A stretch of 31,971 nt of DNA from a virus, in IMG/VR virus record IMGVR_UViG_3300048919_000398, positions 1 through 31,971 of that record; one strand, written 5' to 3'. Shown here in pieces: positions 23,663-31,038 of the stretch. The position numbers and the translations under genes are program-made. Below the pieces are notes generated by a model. It searched no databases. It was not told where the DNA came from and saw only the letters and a program-made list of their open reading frames with translations. Position 1 is the first letter of the stretch. Each line of letters opens with the position of its first letter.

Positions 23663-24155
23663 CACTGGTTTCCGCCAGGCAAAGTGCACGCTCGGTTTGG
23701 CGGCGGTTCATCAGCCCTTTCCACTTCCTGCCGCCCGCAAAAACCCAGCGGCGCAATTCACTGCACGCACCTGTCGTGTCGCCTGCGTTGAGTTTTTTCA
23801 GAAGTGAAGATCGGGAAAAAGCGTCAGTACCGGTGTTATAGACAAAGCTGTAGAGTGCGGCGCGCTGGTAATCGCTAAGAGTAACCGTGACGAGGCTGTT
23901 TACGTCTGACTGAACAGGTTTCAGGTCAGCGCGCAGCAGAACGTCGCATTCCTGGTCGGTATAATTTTTGTTTCTGACAATATCCGGGCCTGTATGACCA
24001 TCACAGACGGTGAGCACACCGGCGACATCCCGATAGGGAACATAACGACGCCCTTCTAAACCATCCGGACCACCCAGCAGCGTCATTGCCAGAGTCAGGG
24101 CACCCGCACCGGCTGCAGCCAGAAGTCTGTTACGCAGCGCAGCGGAAACAACCAT
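23652..24155 (-). CDS. SAR endolysin (GH24 lysozyme)
   Basis: 167 residues. A weakly hydrophobic, Gly/Ala-rich N-terminal segment (LLAAAGAGALTLAMTLLGG) acts as a signal-anchor-release sequence. The GH24 catalytic triad is E34-x8-D43-x5-T49 (EGRRYVPYRDVAGVLT). The rest is typical: TDQECDVLLRADL, SFVYNTGTDAF and RWVFAGGRKWKGLMNRR. The enzyme cuts peptidoglycan once released to the periplasm when the pinholin depolarises the membrane. The ATG is four bases after the holin stop, so translation is coupled. Order holin-lysozyme-Rz-Rz1 matches phage 21. Confidence 0.9.
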   Translation of the reverse strand: MVVSAALRNRLLAAAGAGALTLAMTLLGGPDGLEGRRYVPYRDVAGVLTVCDGHTGPDIVRNKNYTDQECDVLLRADLKPVQSDVNSLVTVTLSDYQRAALYSFVYNTGTDAFSRSSLLKKLNAGDTTGACSELRRWVFAGGRKWKGLMNRRQTERALCLAETSDDL

Positions 24156-24158
24156 GAT

Positions 24159-24380
24159 TCATTGCGGCTTGTTCTGGCATTTACAGCGCAGTGCTCTGAT
24201 TTCTGCCAGTGTCGCCTTGCGCCGGTAATACCCGTTGATGATGCAGGTTACGGTCGCAAGACTGATACCGGCCAGAACGCCGACGGCGCTCCACTCTTCC
24301 GGACTGAAAAAGGTCAGGATGCCGTGGACGATTTCGCCCGCGGAGACGCTGTAAGCGACACCGGTTGTGAGTTTGCTCAT
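24159..24380 (-). CDS. S21-type pinholin
   Basis: 73 residues starting MSKLTTGVAYSVSAGEIVHG. It is similar to phage 21 S21 (KISTGIAYGTSAGS...), with two hydrophobic helices (about 8-27 and 34-54) and a basic tail (YYRRKATLAEIR). It makes small holes that collapse the membrane potential and trigger the SAR lysozyme. Only one Met is present here, unlike S21, whose dual start also gives an antiholin; any antiholin would have to come from another mechanism. No strong ribosome site is visible. Longer frames upstream pass through the terminator and are shadow. Confidence 0.85.
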   Translation of the reverse strand: MSKLTTGVAYSVSAGEIVHGILTFFSPEEWSAVGVLAGISLATVTCIINGYYRRKATLAEIRALRCKCQNKPQ

Positions 24381-24458
24381 CAGGATTTGCCGCGCAGAAC
24401 AGGAAAAAGGTAGCCGGAGCCGGTGGATGAGCAGGATACAGTGACGGCATCCGGTCAT

Positions 24459-24488
24459 AAAAAAAGCCCTGACAAAAATGCCAGGGCT
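24459..24488 (-). terminator. Terminator upstream of the holin (probable tR'-type target of Q)
   Basis: On the minus strand AGCCCTG (24488-24482) pairs with CAGGGCT (24471-24465), with extra pairing inside, followed by seven T ending at 24459. It stands between Q and the holin, exactly where lambdoid phages place tR'. Confidence 0.85.
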
Positions 24489-24530
24489 GAATAGAAATCT
24501 CTCGAGGGTCATTTACCCATCGTTGGAACC

Positions 24531-24558
24531 AATCTAACACAAAAAATGGAAAAGTAAA
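24531..24558 (-). promoter_or_regulatory. Candidate late promoter (pR'-type)
   Basis: On the minus strand TTTACT (24558-24553), 16 bases, TAGATT (24536-24531) with TG one base before gives an extended -10. It lies about 40-70 bases upstream of the terminator, and just downstream of the Q gene. Predicted only from position and weak boxes. Confidence 0.45.
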
Positions 24559-24595
24559 TAGTGAGCTATAACATCGTTACATGAATTATCGCTCG

Positions 24596-25297
24596 CTATT
24601 TAGTAATGCGCGATAACGCCTTCTCTGCCCAGGCCTCTTCCCGGTGCAGCTCGGCGACCAGAAACTCCAGTAGCTGCTTAACGCTTTTGTTCCACGTATC
24701 AAGAGTAAGAGCCTGCGTGACCTGACACACCGCCCTGAACACAACAGCGGAAGGGATACGTTCAAAGCCGCGCCCGGAACACCGCTTACAGGGCTGATAA
24801 ACCGGCACACCCTGAAATCGTGTCATCACACGGTTAACGGATTCCCCTCGCCCTTTGCAGTCCTTGCAGGCAGCCCGCACGACACCTTTTCCGTTACATT
24901 TGCTGCAGCACTTTCCGTTGCACAGGCCTGTGCCGTCACAGGCATGGCATGGCGATTCGGTATCCGGGCTTCGCGCATAATCGAGAAAGGCATAGCCCGC
25001 AATGATCGTGATGACGGCCATGCGCTCTTCTTCGGAAAGTTTTGTGAGCGCAGGATAACGTGAGGATGCCTGCAGGCCTGTCATCGCCAGCAACCGTATG
25101 GCGCGCGCTCTGTCCTGACCGGAGACATTCATTTTTCCAAAAAAGGCAGAGTACCCGAGCGGAGCACGTTTCTGTGTCATGCCCAGCGCAGCCATTACAT
25201 CGCTGCCGGACATGGCATCAGGTGACAGGGATGACTGATGGACGATTGGGGTAACGGAACGCGGGGAATGGTACTTAACAACACTTTCAAGTTTCAT
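24596..25297 (-). CDS. Q-type late antitermination protein (phage 82/21 family)
   Basis: 233 residues. The N-terminal part (MKLESVVKYHSPRSV, DAMSGSDVMAALGM) and the DnaJ-like zinc region are typical of the phage 82-type Q protein. The zinc region runs C117-x2-C120, C126, C130/131-x2-C134, C144-x2-C147 and C170-x2-C173, with GxG turns. The protein binds paused RNA polymerase near the late promoter and lets it read through terminators. Its own targets are right next to it: the candidate promoter at 24531-24558 and terminator at 24459-24488, followed by the lysis genes. A perfect inverted repeat precedes the gene. Confidence 0.9.
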   Translation of the reverse strand: MKLESVVKYHSPRSVTPIVHQSSLSPDAMSGSDVMAALGMTQKRAPLGYSAFFGKMNVSGQDRARAIRLLAMTGLQASSRYPALTKLSEEERMAVITIIAGYAFLDYARSPDTESPCHACDGTGLCNGKCCSKCNGKGVVRAACKDCKGRGESVNRVMTRFQGVPVYQPCKRCSGRGFERIPSAVVFRAVCQVTQALTLDTWNKSVKQLLEFLVAELHREEAWAEKALSRITK

Positions 25298-25309
25298 GGT
25301 AAAGACTCT

Positions 25310-25334
25310 GTGCCGGTAAGAATGTCACCGGCAC
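25310..25334. promoter_or_regulatory. Perfect inverted repeat in the Q leader
   Basis: GTGCCGGT (25310-25317) and ACCGGCAC (25327-25334) with a nine-base spacer, 12 bases before the Q ATG. It has no T-run, so it may be an operator or an RNA hairpin that hides the start of Q. Confidence 0.5.
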
Positions 25335-25351
25335 TATGAGTCGTGTCAGAT

Positions 25352-25636
25352 TCATTTTTCTGAATGCCTGCAGGCACGTTCTGACGAATGAAAAATGAAT
25401 TTCTGCACAAATTTTTCTCTGGGCAGCTGATGCCTGCCCTTCTCCGTCACCCGGCACCACAGTTCAATTAGCGCTTCGCCAGAATGGTGACGGGGGCTGG
25501 CCCCTTTCTTCCACCCGATTAGTGTGGAGGCAACCACATCCAGTTCATCTGCGATGTCCTGAAGGGAGTAACCGGAACGGCTCAGGTCTGTGAGGATCCG
25601 GAACCAGTCGATTTTATGAATATTGATGACGGGCAC
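25352..25636 (-). CDS. Small HTH DNA-binding protein
   Basis: 94 residues from a GTG at 25636; AGGGG lies seven bases before it and just after the stop of the LuxR-type gene. The helix-turn-helix is clear: DWFRILTDLSRSGYSLQDIA, DELDVVASTLIGWKKG. It is followed by LIELWCRVTEK and a basic end. It resembles the small regulators often found next to Q in lambdoid prophages. Longer upstream frames are shadow because they run into the LuxR-type gene. Confidence 0.75.
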   Translation of the reverse strand: MPVINIHKIDWFRILTDLSRSGYSLQDIADELDVVASTLIGWKKGASPRHHSGEALIELWCRVTEKGRHQLPREKFVQKFIFHSSERACRHSEK

Positions 25637-25652
25637 GCGACTTCCCCTGCTG

Positions 25653-26249
25653 TTACAGCCTGAGTAAATCTTTGAGATTTCTGACGCCCAGCTTATTAGC
25701 ACAGTTTTTCCGGTGCTGGTAAAGCGTTCTGGTTTGTATACCCAGTGCTGAGCAATGATGACTGACATCTGTGCCGTTAAGAAAGCCATCAATGACGGCA
25801 TGCTCACGCAGCGTTATTCTGCAGTTTTCTCTGTCTGAAGGTTTCCTGTCCAGATAGCGTTTGAGAACGAATGAGATGCAGGAAACAGGCATGGACACAT
25901 CCAGAACATATTCCATATCGCTTACCCTGTTCAGAAGGTTTCTTTTCCGGCTGTCCAGAAGAGCCTGACTGTCTGAAAAAACCAGCACGTTACCGTTTGT
26001 TTTACGCACCAGCGTGAGAAATAAGCTAAACCAGTCAGGAAAGAAGTCATCGTACCCCAGGCAGATAACGGCGAGATGATAGCGACCCGGATATCTGTTC
26101 GCTGCATGACTGCTGAATTTCAGGCCGTTTCCGCACGATAATACTGTCAGATTTCTTTTTCTGCATGCGGTGTGTATAAGACTAAATAGTCCATAATGTA
26201 AAACATTGTTGTCTCCGATGACGACAATACAGCATTCTTTGCTTTTCAT
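25653..26249 (-). CDS. LuxR-type HTH transcription regulator
   Basis: 198 residues. A weak receiver-like N-terminal part (CCIVVIGDNNVLHYGLFSLI, YHLAVICLGYDD) lacks the usual aspartate pocket in the conserved order, so phosphorylation is unlikely. A C-terminal LuxR-type HTH follows (LREHAVIDGFLNGTDVSHHC, SALGIQTRTLYQHRKNCANK, LGVRNLKDLL). This is the form of enterobacterial fimbria/biofilm regulators. GAAGG lies upstream of the ATG. It heads an operon with the small HTH gene and perhaps Q, an unusual setting for such a regulator. The neighbouring ycgZ/ymgA-like pair suggests a link with biofilm control (inference). Confidence 0.8.
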   Translation of the reverse strand: MKSKECCIVVIGDNNVLHYGLFSLIHTACRKRNLTVLSCGNGLKFSSHAANRYPGRYHLAVICLGYDDFFPDWFSLFLTLVRKTNGNVLVFSDSQALLDSRKRNLLNRVSDMEYVLDVSMPVSCISFVLKRYLDRKPSDRENCRITLREHAVIDGFLNGTDVSHHCSALGIQTRTLYQHRKNCANKLGVRNLKDLLRL

Positions 26250-26302
26250 ATCCTGCCTTCCGTATTAAGCATTTCATCCCAAAAGAATTAACATCTACCC
26301 TC

Positions 26303-26548
26303 CTAATGACGCGTATTATTACTACTCATATCCTGCAGGACATTCAATGCAATCGTTTGCCCGACAGAAATGCCAAACAAAATTACCCCCTTAACCTGTT
26401 GATTAAAATAAGTTAAAGTCACACCAGGAAAAGTATTAGGATTAACTTTCAGACTCCTGTTAGCACCCATTCCTACCCAAAATGAATTCTGACGAGCCTG
26501 AATAATAGAAGGCGGATTTGTACTTTCATACAGACACTCACATATCGG
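26303..26548 (-). pseudogene. Open frame of about 81 codons without a start, possible gene remnant
   Basis: The minus strand reads ESTNPPSIIQARQNSFWVGMG, ANRSLKVNPNTFPGVTLTYF, NQQVKGVILFGISVGQTIAL and NVLQDM with no stop, ending at 26303. The composition looks protein-like and mostly beta. No ATG, GTG or TTG with a ribosome site begins it, so it is probably the 3' end of a lost gene. No family recognised. Confidence 0.3.
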
Positions 26549-26551
26549 TTA

Positions 26552-27084
26552 AATTCACATCGTGAAAATCACCTTTCAGTCATGAAAAAATAGGGAAGAT
26601 AATGAGAGGAGTGCTGTTTTTCCACTCTCAGAAAGGAAGTATTACATGATGCTACGGGGTATCTCTAAAACCATCCTGAGACAAATTGAAAAAGAAAGCG
26701 CATATTACTTCAGATGAAATGGCTGGCATGACCGAGGGTGCCGACGCGGAACAATACTGAAACAGCTGACACCATTACGCGTGCAATTCAGTGACTGCGT
26801 GAAAGCACCATTGACAGTATAGCCTGCTCCAATTGTCTTAAATTAATTAAACAGCAGATGAAATGAAGTCTGGCGACCGCCGGAAGCCGATCAGGATGAT
26901 CCCGTTGCGTCGTTGAGGCCCATTAGCATTTCCATACCGCAGCGCAGCGCGCCAGGACTGAGAAGATCAATACACATCTCCCTTTAAGTCATCAGAGAGA
27001 ACATGCCCCCTGTCGTGAGACCTCTGCAGACACCGCACGCAGGGCATTGTACTGTCATCAGCAAAAAGGGATATCAAATGACGA
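26552..27084. other. Gene-poor stretch between prophage and ymgA-like gene
   Basis: No convincing gene. Near 26640 the plus strand has AAGGAAGT before MMLRGISKTILRQIEKESAY and a stop, then a second short frame (KKAHITSDEMAGMTEGADA), which may be a frameshifted small gene. TGAGAGGAGTG and CACTCTCA around 26602-26630 form an imperfect hairpin just upstream. I assign nothing. Confidence 0.3.
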
Positions 27085-27363
27085 TCAATGCCAGGTCAGG
27101 TCATCGTAACTGTCGGTTGAGTTCATGGTGAATTCTCCCATGGCACTTCTCTGTAGTGCATCGCGCCTTTTGATTTCGTCGCTGACATCATTGATTGCCA
27201 GTTTCAGGGCATCAATCCTGTGTATATCACTCTCTGTTTTGAGAAAACTGTTCAGCTTGTTCAGTATGCCCGGCCATGAGACACGTGTGTTGTCATTGAG
27301 TATGGCGAGAGTCGCTTCCCCGATGAGCACATCACGCAGCAATTGCATATCCTGTTCTGTCAT
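27085..27363 (-). CDS. YmgA-like small regulator
   Basis: 92 residues, similar in outline to E. coli YmgA: GEATLAILNDNTRVSWPGIL, a leucine-rich helix LNKLNSFLKTE, and IDALKLAINDVSDEIKRR. It lies 57 bases after the ycgZ-like gene and in the same direction. In E. coli ycgZ-ymgA-ariR-ymgC form an operon that is repressed by BluR and that works through the Rcs system to curb biofilm and capsule. The similarity is modest, so this call leans on the neighbour. Start may be the ATG at 27363 or six codons later, where AGGA is closer. Confidence 0.55.
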   Translation of the reverse strand: MTEQDMQLLRDVLIGEATLAILNDNTRVSWPGILNKLNSFLKTESDIHRIDALKLAINDVSDEIKRRDALQRSAMGEFTMNSTDSYDDLTWH

Positions 27364-27419
27364 GACTGCAGCTGGTCTCCTGTCTCACGACACCGAAAAG
27401 GTGGGCAGTAAAATCACAC

Positions 27420-27659
27420 TCATTTGCTGAACAAAAGCTCAATCAGCGCATGCAACTGCTGTTCTTCTGCATCAGATGAAGCCTTATCAAGACGTACAAT
27501 CAGCCTTAAGCAGATAGCTTTGCGATTCAGTGTCTGACCTGAACGGAGGATCTCAGCAACAACTGAACCAAGCGTTTCCTGCTGCGAGAGCAGATTTGCA
27601 CGGCTGAAATAGTCAGCGATATCGCTGTTGGAACCTGTGCTGCTCAGATTCAGTTGCAT
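27420..27659 (-). CDS. ycgZ: YcgZ-like regulator
   Basis: 79 residues starting MQLNLSSTGSNSDIADYFSR; I chose the ATG at 27659 because GGAG lies six bases upstream. It aligns well with E. coli YcgZ in the run ANLLSQQETLGSVVAEILRS, GQTLNRKAICLRLIVRLDKA and LHALIELLF. YcgZ is a small connector protein of the BluR-controlled Rcs/biofilm branch, without a DNA-binding motif of its own. The ymgA-like gene follows. In E. coli this pair is chromosomal beside prophage e14; here it borders a lambdoid-type prophage end. Confidence 0.7.
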   Translation of the reverse strand: MQLNLSSTGSNSDIADYFSRANLLSQQETLGSVVAEILRSGQTLNRKAICLRLIVRLDKASSDAEEQQLHALIELLFSK

Positions 27660-27703
27660 GACTGACTCCACTGTATGATTCGAAAATGACGTGTTTTGCG
27701 TAA

Positions 27704-27709
27704 ATTATA
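27704..27709 (-). promoter_or_regulatory. Likely -10 of the ycgZ-like operon
   Basis: A perfect TATAAT on the minus strand lies 45 bases upstream of the ycgZ-like ATG. The -35 position is poor, so an activator or an operator protein probably shapes activity. Confidence 0.5.
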
Positions 27710-27823
27710 CAAAATATGTAAATCTGTACAGGTATATCCGCTTCGCTTACAATAATTACTGGCCAGGACAGATGCCGGAGAGTATCCATCCGGATGGTGT
27801 ACTGCTACAGCCTGATTTGAGCC

Positions 27824-29086
27824 CTATCTGGCCCATGGCAAATCAGACACACGGGTTGTGTAGGCAGGCGACAGCATATCCCGCTTCATTGACCAGGTTT
27901 TCTGGATACCCTGCCCCGCAAAAAACAGACTGGCTTTACCGCTCTGATTAAGCCCGTCAACTACCCGCATGAGAGCCTCACTGTTCGCCTGCGGCCGGTA
28001 TTCGTCAAACAAGCTGAGCTGAGCCACACCCTGGCTGAAGAAATCGCCCAGCATGACGCCTGCTTTCATGTACCGGTGTCCGTCTACCCATATCCTGTCG
28101 AGCGCATCCATGGCGACGCGAATAATATCGCGGGTATCGTTAGATGGGGTCAGCAGCTTGCCGGTTGCCTGGTTACCGTAAAACACCTCCCCGTCGGCAT
28201 GCGGGCTGGTCCGGATAAAAACCGCTATCTGCCTGCAGTACTGCCTTTCTTTTCTCAGTTTCTCAGCGGCACGCTCGGCAAACGCGCACACCGCCTGACG
28301 CATATCCGTGTACTCAGTGATACGTGAACCGAACGAGCGTGAGCAGACAATCTGCTGTTTGGTGGGGGCAAATTCCTCAAGCGCCAGACATGACTCGCCG
28401 CGAAGTTCTCTGACGGTGCGCTCAAGCACGACGTTGAAATGTTTGCGGATGATCCAGGTGCTCTGTTCCGCGAGGTCTTTGGCCGTGGTGATGCCCATTG
28501 CATTGAGCTTTTTACTGATACGACGCCCTACTCCCCATATATCCTCAACAGGCACAAGCGCCATCAGCTTTCGCTGCCGGTCGATATTCGACAGGTCGAC
28601 GACTCCGCCAGTCTGCTTCCACTTCTTGGCGGCGTGGTTTGCCAGCTTAGCCAGCGTTTTGGTCTGGGCGATGCCAACCCCCACGGTCAGGTGCGTGTTG
28701 CGTTTGATCGTCTCACGCACTTCGCGCCCGAAGTTTTCCAGCACCATGCAGTTGCGTACACCGGTCAGGTCCAGGAACGCTTCATCAATTGAATAGACTT
28801 CTACGCTGGGTGCCATCTGCTCGAGCGTCGTCATTACCCGGTTACTCATGTCAGCATAAAGCGCATAGTTGCTGCTGAAGACGTGAATCTTATGCCGTCT
28901 GATTTCGTCTCTGAGTTTGAAATACGGTGCGACCATAGGGATATTCAGTGCCTTTACTTCAGCACTTCGGGCGATGACACAGCCGTCATTGTTGCTCAGA
29001 ACTAACACTGGTTTGCCGCGCAGGTCAGGCCGGAATACTGTCTCGCAACTGGCATAGAACGAGTTCACATCTACCAGCGCAAACAT
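27824..29086 (-). CDS. umuC: UmuC-type Y-family DNA polymerase, copy 3
   Basis: Near-duplicate of copy 1 (421 aa counting a GTG three bases upstream; I use the ATG at 29086). Metal residues Asp6 and Asp101-Glu102 (SIDEAF), the helix-hairpin-helix (IWGVGRRISKKL), GIAQTKTLAK and the clamp motif QLSLF are all present, and the DUF4113 end (FAGQGIQKTWSMKRDMLSPA) is intact. It differs from copy 1 at scattered sites, e.g. PMVAPYF versus PMGAPFF. Start and stop are coupled to the 79-aa gene by a one-base overlap. No umuD is present. By its closer match to canonical UmuC, this copy may be the less diverged of the two. Confidence 0.95.
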   Translation of the reverse strand: MFALVDVNSFYASCETVFRPDLRGKPVLVLSNNDGCVIARSAEVKALNIPMVAPYFKLRDEIRRHKIHVFSSNYALYADMSNRVMTTLEQMAPSVEVYSIDEAFLDLTGVRNCMVLENFGREVRETIKRNTHLTVGVGIAQTKTLAKLANHAAKKWKQTGGVVDLSNIDRQRKLMALVPVEDIWGVGRRISKKLNAMGITTAKDLAEQSTWIIRKHFNVVLERTVRELRGESCLALEEFAPTKQQIVCSRSFGSRITEYTDMRQAVCAFAERAAEKLRKERQYCRQIAVFIRTSPHADGEVFYGNQATGKLLTPSNDTRDIIRVAMDALDRIWVDGHRYMKAGVMLGDFFSQGVAQLSLFDEYRPQANSEALMRVVDGLNQSGKASLFFAGQGIQKTWSMKRDMLSPAYTTRVSDLPWAR

Positions 29087-29325
29087 CACATAGCGCCATT
29101 CGGGTTGAAGACCTGGAAGATGCGATCCTCACCTTCGGATGCTGAGATATCCCGGAAATCTGACTTGTGCGCTTCTATCCACCTGTTCGCTTCCCTGGCG
29201 GTAAACTGCCAGTTCAGCTGCTGGAGTTCGTGAACAAAGTCGAGTGTGCTCACGGTGTAACGTCCGCGCGCGTCCCGCTTAATGGCCAGCCGGAAAGCGT
29301 CTTTGATTTCATAATCGCGTGGCAT
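29086..29325 (-). CDS. 79-aa SOS protein, second intact copy
   Basis: Near-identical to the 5640-5879 protein: MPRDYEIKDAFRLAIKRDAR, TLDFVHELQQLNWQFT, EANRWIEAHKSDFRDISASE, then FNPNG. AAGGG lies eight bases before the ATG at 29325. The stop codon shares its A with the umuC start (TGATG). Retention of both the sequence and the coupling in two operons, and of the same order in the dead copy at 612-851, means selection for joint expression with UmuC. It probably acts on UmuC or on the LexA/RecA response, but this is inference. Confidence 0.85.
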   Translation of the reverse strand: MPRDYEIKDAFRLAIKRDARGRYTVSTLDFVHELQQLNWQFTAREANRWIEAHKSDFRDISASEGEDRIFQVFNPNGAM

Positions 29326-29347
29326 GATCACTGCCCTTTCAGAAATA

Positions 29348-29389
29348 CTGTATATATAAACAGTAACTGCAGTTAGAGGTTTTAAGCAA
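29348..29389 (-). promoter_or_regulatory. SOS promoter with near-perfect LexA box, copy 3
   Basis: CTGTATATATAAACAG (29348-29363) is the closest to the E. coli consensus of the four. TACTGT (29360-29365) acts as -10, with TTGCTT (29384-29389) as a poorer -35, 18 bases apart. Confidence 0.9.
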
Positions 29390-29765
29390 ATTTCTAGGGT
29401 GCGAAATTTTGTAAAGGCAGCGTGAAATGTCTCATTGCGATTAAGTTAGATTTTTATCCCGCAAGAAATACGATGGTAAATTATTCTGCTATCCAGTGTT
29501 AATACATCAACCACAAACTCCATCACAGAAGGATAGCGGCACTTATCTCAGTCGTATGAGCGGTGTACCTGCCACATGTCATAGAATGCGGGAAAAGTCC
29601 GCTTTCGAAACAAAGCGGACAATCCATCCCATGACCTTATCGGTCAGCATAAGTCATACATGACGTGAAGATACAATGAAATAGCCAATTTGCTCAGCGC
29701 TTTGCATAAAGATAATCGCCATTGGCCTCATCTAAAAATTTGATTTTTGAGAGTAATTAAAAAAT
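29390..29765. other. Intergenic stretch with one repeat
   Basis: No gene seen. It holds the GTCCGCTTT/AAAGCGGAC inverted repeat (29597-29620), and is otherwise AT-rich to the end of the ATP-grasp gene. Confidence 0.4.
29597..29620. repeat. Inverted repeat of the GTCCGC family
   Basis: GTCCGCTTT (29597-29605) and AAAGCGGAC (29612-29620) pair perfectly around a six-base loop. The core matches the unit at 14711-14734, but the flanking sequence does not. Confidence 0.6.
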
Positions 29766-31016
29766 TTAAATGATGGTTACCAGCACACCGGAAGATTCCA
29801 TTTCAGTAATTTTCTCAGCATCCGCTGCCAATTGCTCCCTGTCAGAGTTAACCAACACAACCCTTCCATAAGAAGTGACCAGGTCGACAGTTTTATTGAT
29901 GTAATCGCCAGGTTTATATTTACAAACAGTAAATCCATAGCTCTTTAGCAGGCTGCACTTCGATTCAATATTAACCTCCTTAAGATAGCCTACATCAGGT
30001 GAATTGAGGAAAAACTCCAGTGCGTATCTTTTCAATAAAGGGCTCACAGAGGTCTTATCAGTAAATTCTCTTGGTGAGATACGGGCCATAAGACTCAGAT
30101 CGATGAGTGAATGAGTATTACAGTCTTCAACAAGGCGCGGTCCAAGTCCGCCATGCATACGCGCACCAGATTCGACCAGTACGGGACCGGTGGCAGACAT
30201 AATAATCTCATTATGGGACGTACCATTACGAATGCCGAGTGAAGTAAGTACCGACTTGATATAACTGATAAGAACTGGATGTTCCTCCAGCGGTTCTGTG
30301 ATCATCTGACGATAGATCGGCACACCATTAATTTCCTGTTTTACATATCTGAAAATGTTCACTACGAAGTGCTGACCAAAACTACTGACAGCATCGACAA
30401 CATACTCTGTACCAATAATTTTCTGTTCGATAAGCAGCTCGGCGTTTTTACTACCCGAATAATCAAATGTATTGATCAATTTACCAAAGGCACTTTCAAC
30501 TTCTGATACATCTTTGCAGAAAAAAACACCTTCTGTACCAAATGAACTGACCGGCTTAATCACATATTCATCAAACTGGTTTTTTGTGCACCATTGCAGG
30601 ATATCATCAAGATTTCCGGATTTATAATGCGGTATGTATTTAATGTCATCCTTCTTCAACTGATGCTGCATAAGATATTTGTCACGCCGCGCATGGCTTA
30701 GTTCAAACACATTAGGTAATAGCTGCCAGTGCTCACATAACTGATCAAAAACCAGTACGCCGGGTTCTGAGCCACAAACAATAAAATCAGGTTGTTTTCC
30801 AAGAGCAGATTCAATCTGTTGAACTGTTTCAAGATGAGAATGATAGTTGAAAACCATTGAGTAATCTTCCTCAACAAATGTGGCAAGGATCGCCTGAGGA
30901 AGATTTGGATTAGTTATTAGAGCAACAACATCATAACCATAAAGCGATTTAATTCTGCTTGCGAAAACAGAACCGCTAGAAAAGGGATCTACAATTAAAA
31001 CAAATTTATTTTCCAT
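29766..31016 (-). CDS. ATP-grasp ligase
   Basis: 416 residues. An N-terminal Rossmann-like part (FVLIVDPFSSGSVFASRIKS) is followed by the ATP-binding core: FDEYVIKPVSSFGTEGVFFC, with the Lys of the grasp, and later HNEIIMSATGPVLVESGARM, the metal-binding strand-turn. This is the arrangement of amino-acid or peptide ligases (BacD/DdaF-type) that couple a carboxylate to an amine through an acyl phosphate. The ribosome site is AAGGA seven bases before the ATG. It follows a ferredoxin reductase gene by 22 bases, so both belong to one operon, very likely a small natural-product cluster that continues right of the window. The product cannot be predicted; DdaF of Pantoea dapdiamide synthesis is only a possible relative. 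Confidence 0.85.
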   Translation of the reverse strand: MENKFVLIVDPFSSGSVFASRIKSLYGYDVVALITNPNLPQAILATFVEEDYSMVFNYHSHLETVQQIESALGKQPDFIVCGSEPGVLVFDQLCEHWQLLPNVFELSHARRDKYLMQHQLKKDDIKYIPHYKSGNLDDILQWCTKNQFDEYVIKPVSSFGTEGVFFCKDVSEVESAFGKLINTFDYSGSKNAELLIEQKIIGTEYVVDAVSSFGQHFVVNIFRYVKQEINGVPIYRQMITEPLEEHPVLISYIKSVLTSLGIRNGTSHNEIIMSATGPVLVESGARMHGGLGPRLVEDCNTHSLIDLSLMARISPREFTDKTSVSPLLKRYALEFFLNSPDVGYLKEVNIESKCSLLKSYGFTVCKYKPGDYINKTVDLVTSYGRVVLVNSDREQLAADAEKITEMESSGVLVTII

Positions 31017-31038
31017 TTTTTCATCCTTAAATTTTGAT

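Noticed and set aside
24181-24540. Long minus-strand frame over the holin gene
   Set aside because: It runs through the terminator and is rich in Arg/Pro/His, typical of a shadow frame of the holin gene.
27720-27737. CTGTACAG near the ycgZ-like promoter as a LexA site
   Set aside because: The arms are adjacent rather than separated by ten bases, so it does not fit CTG-N10-CAG.
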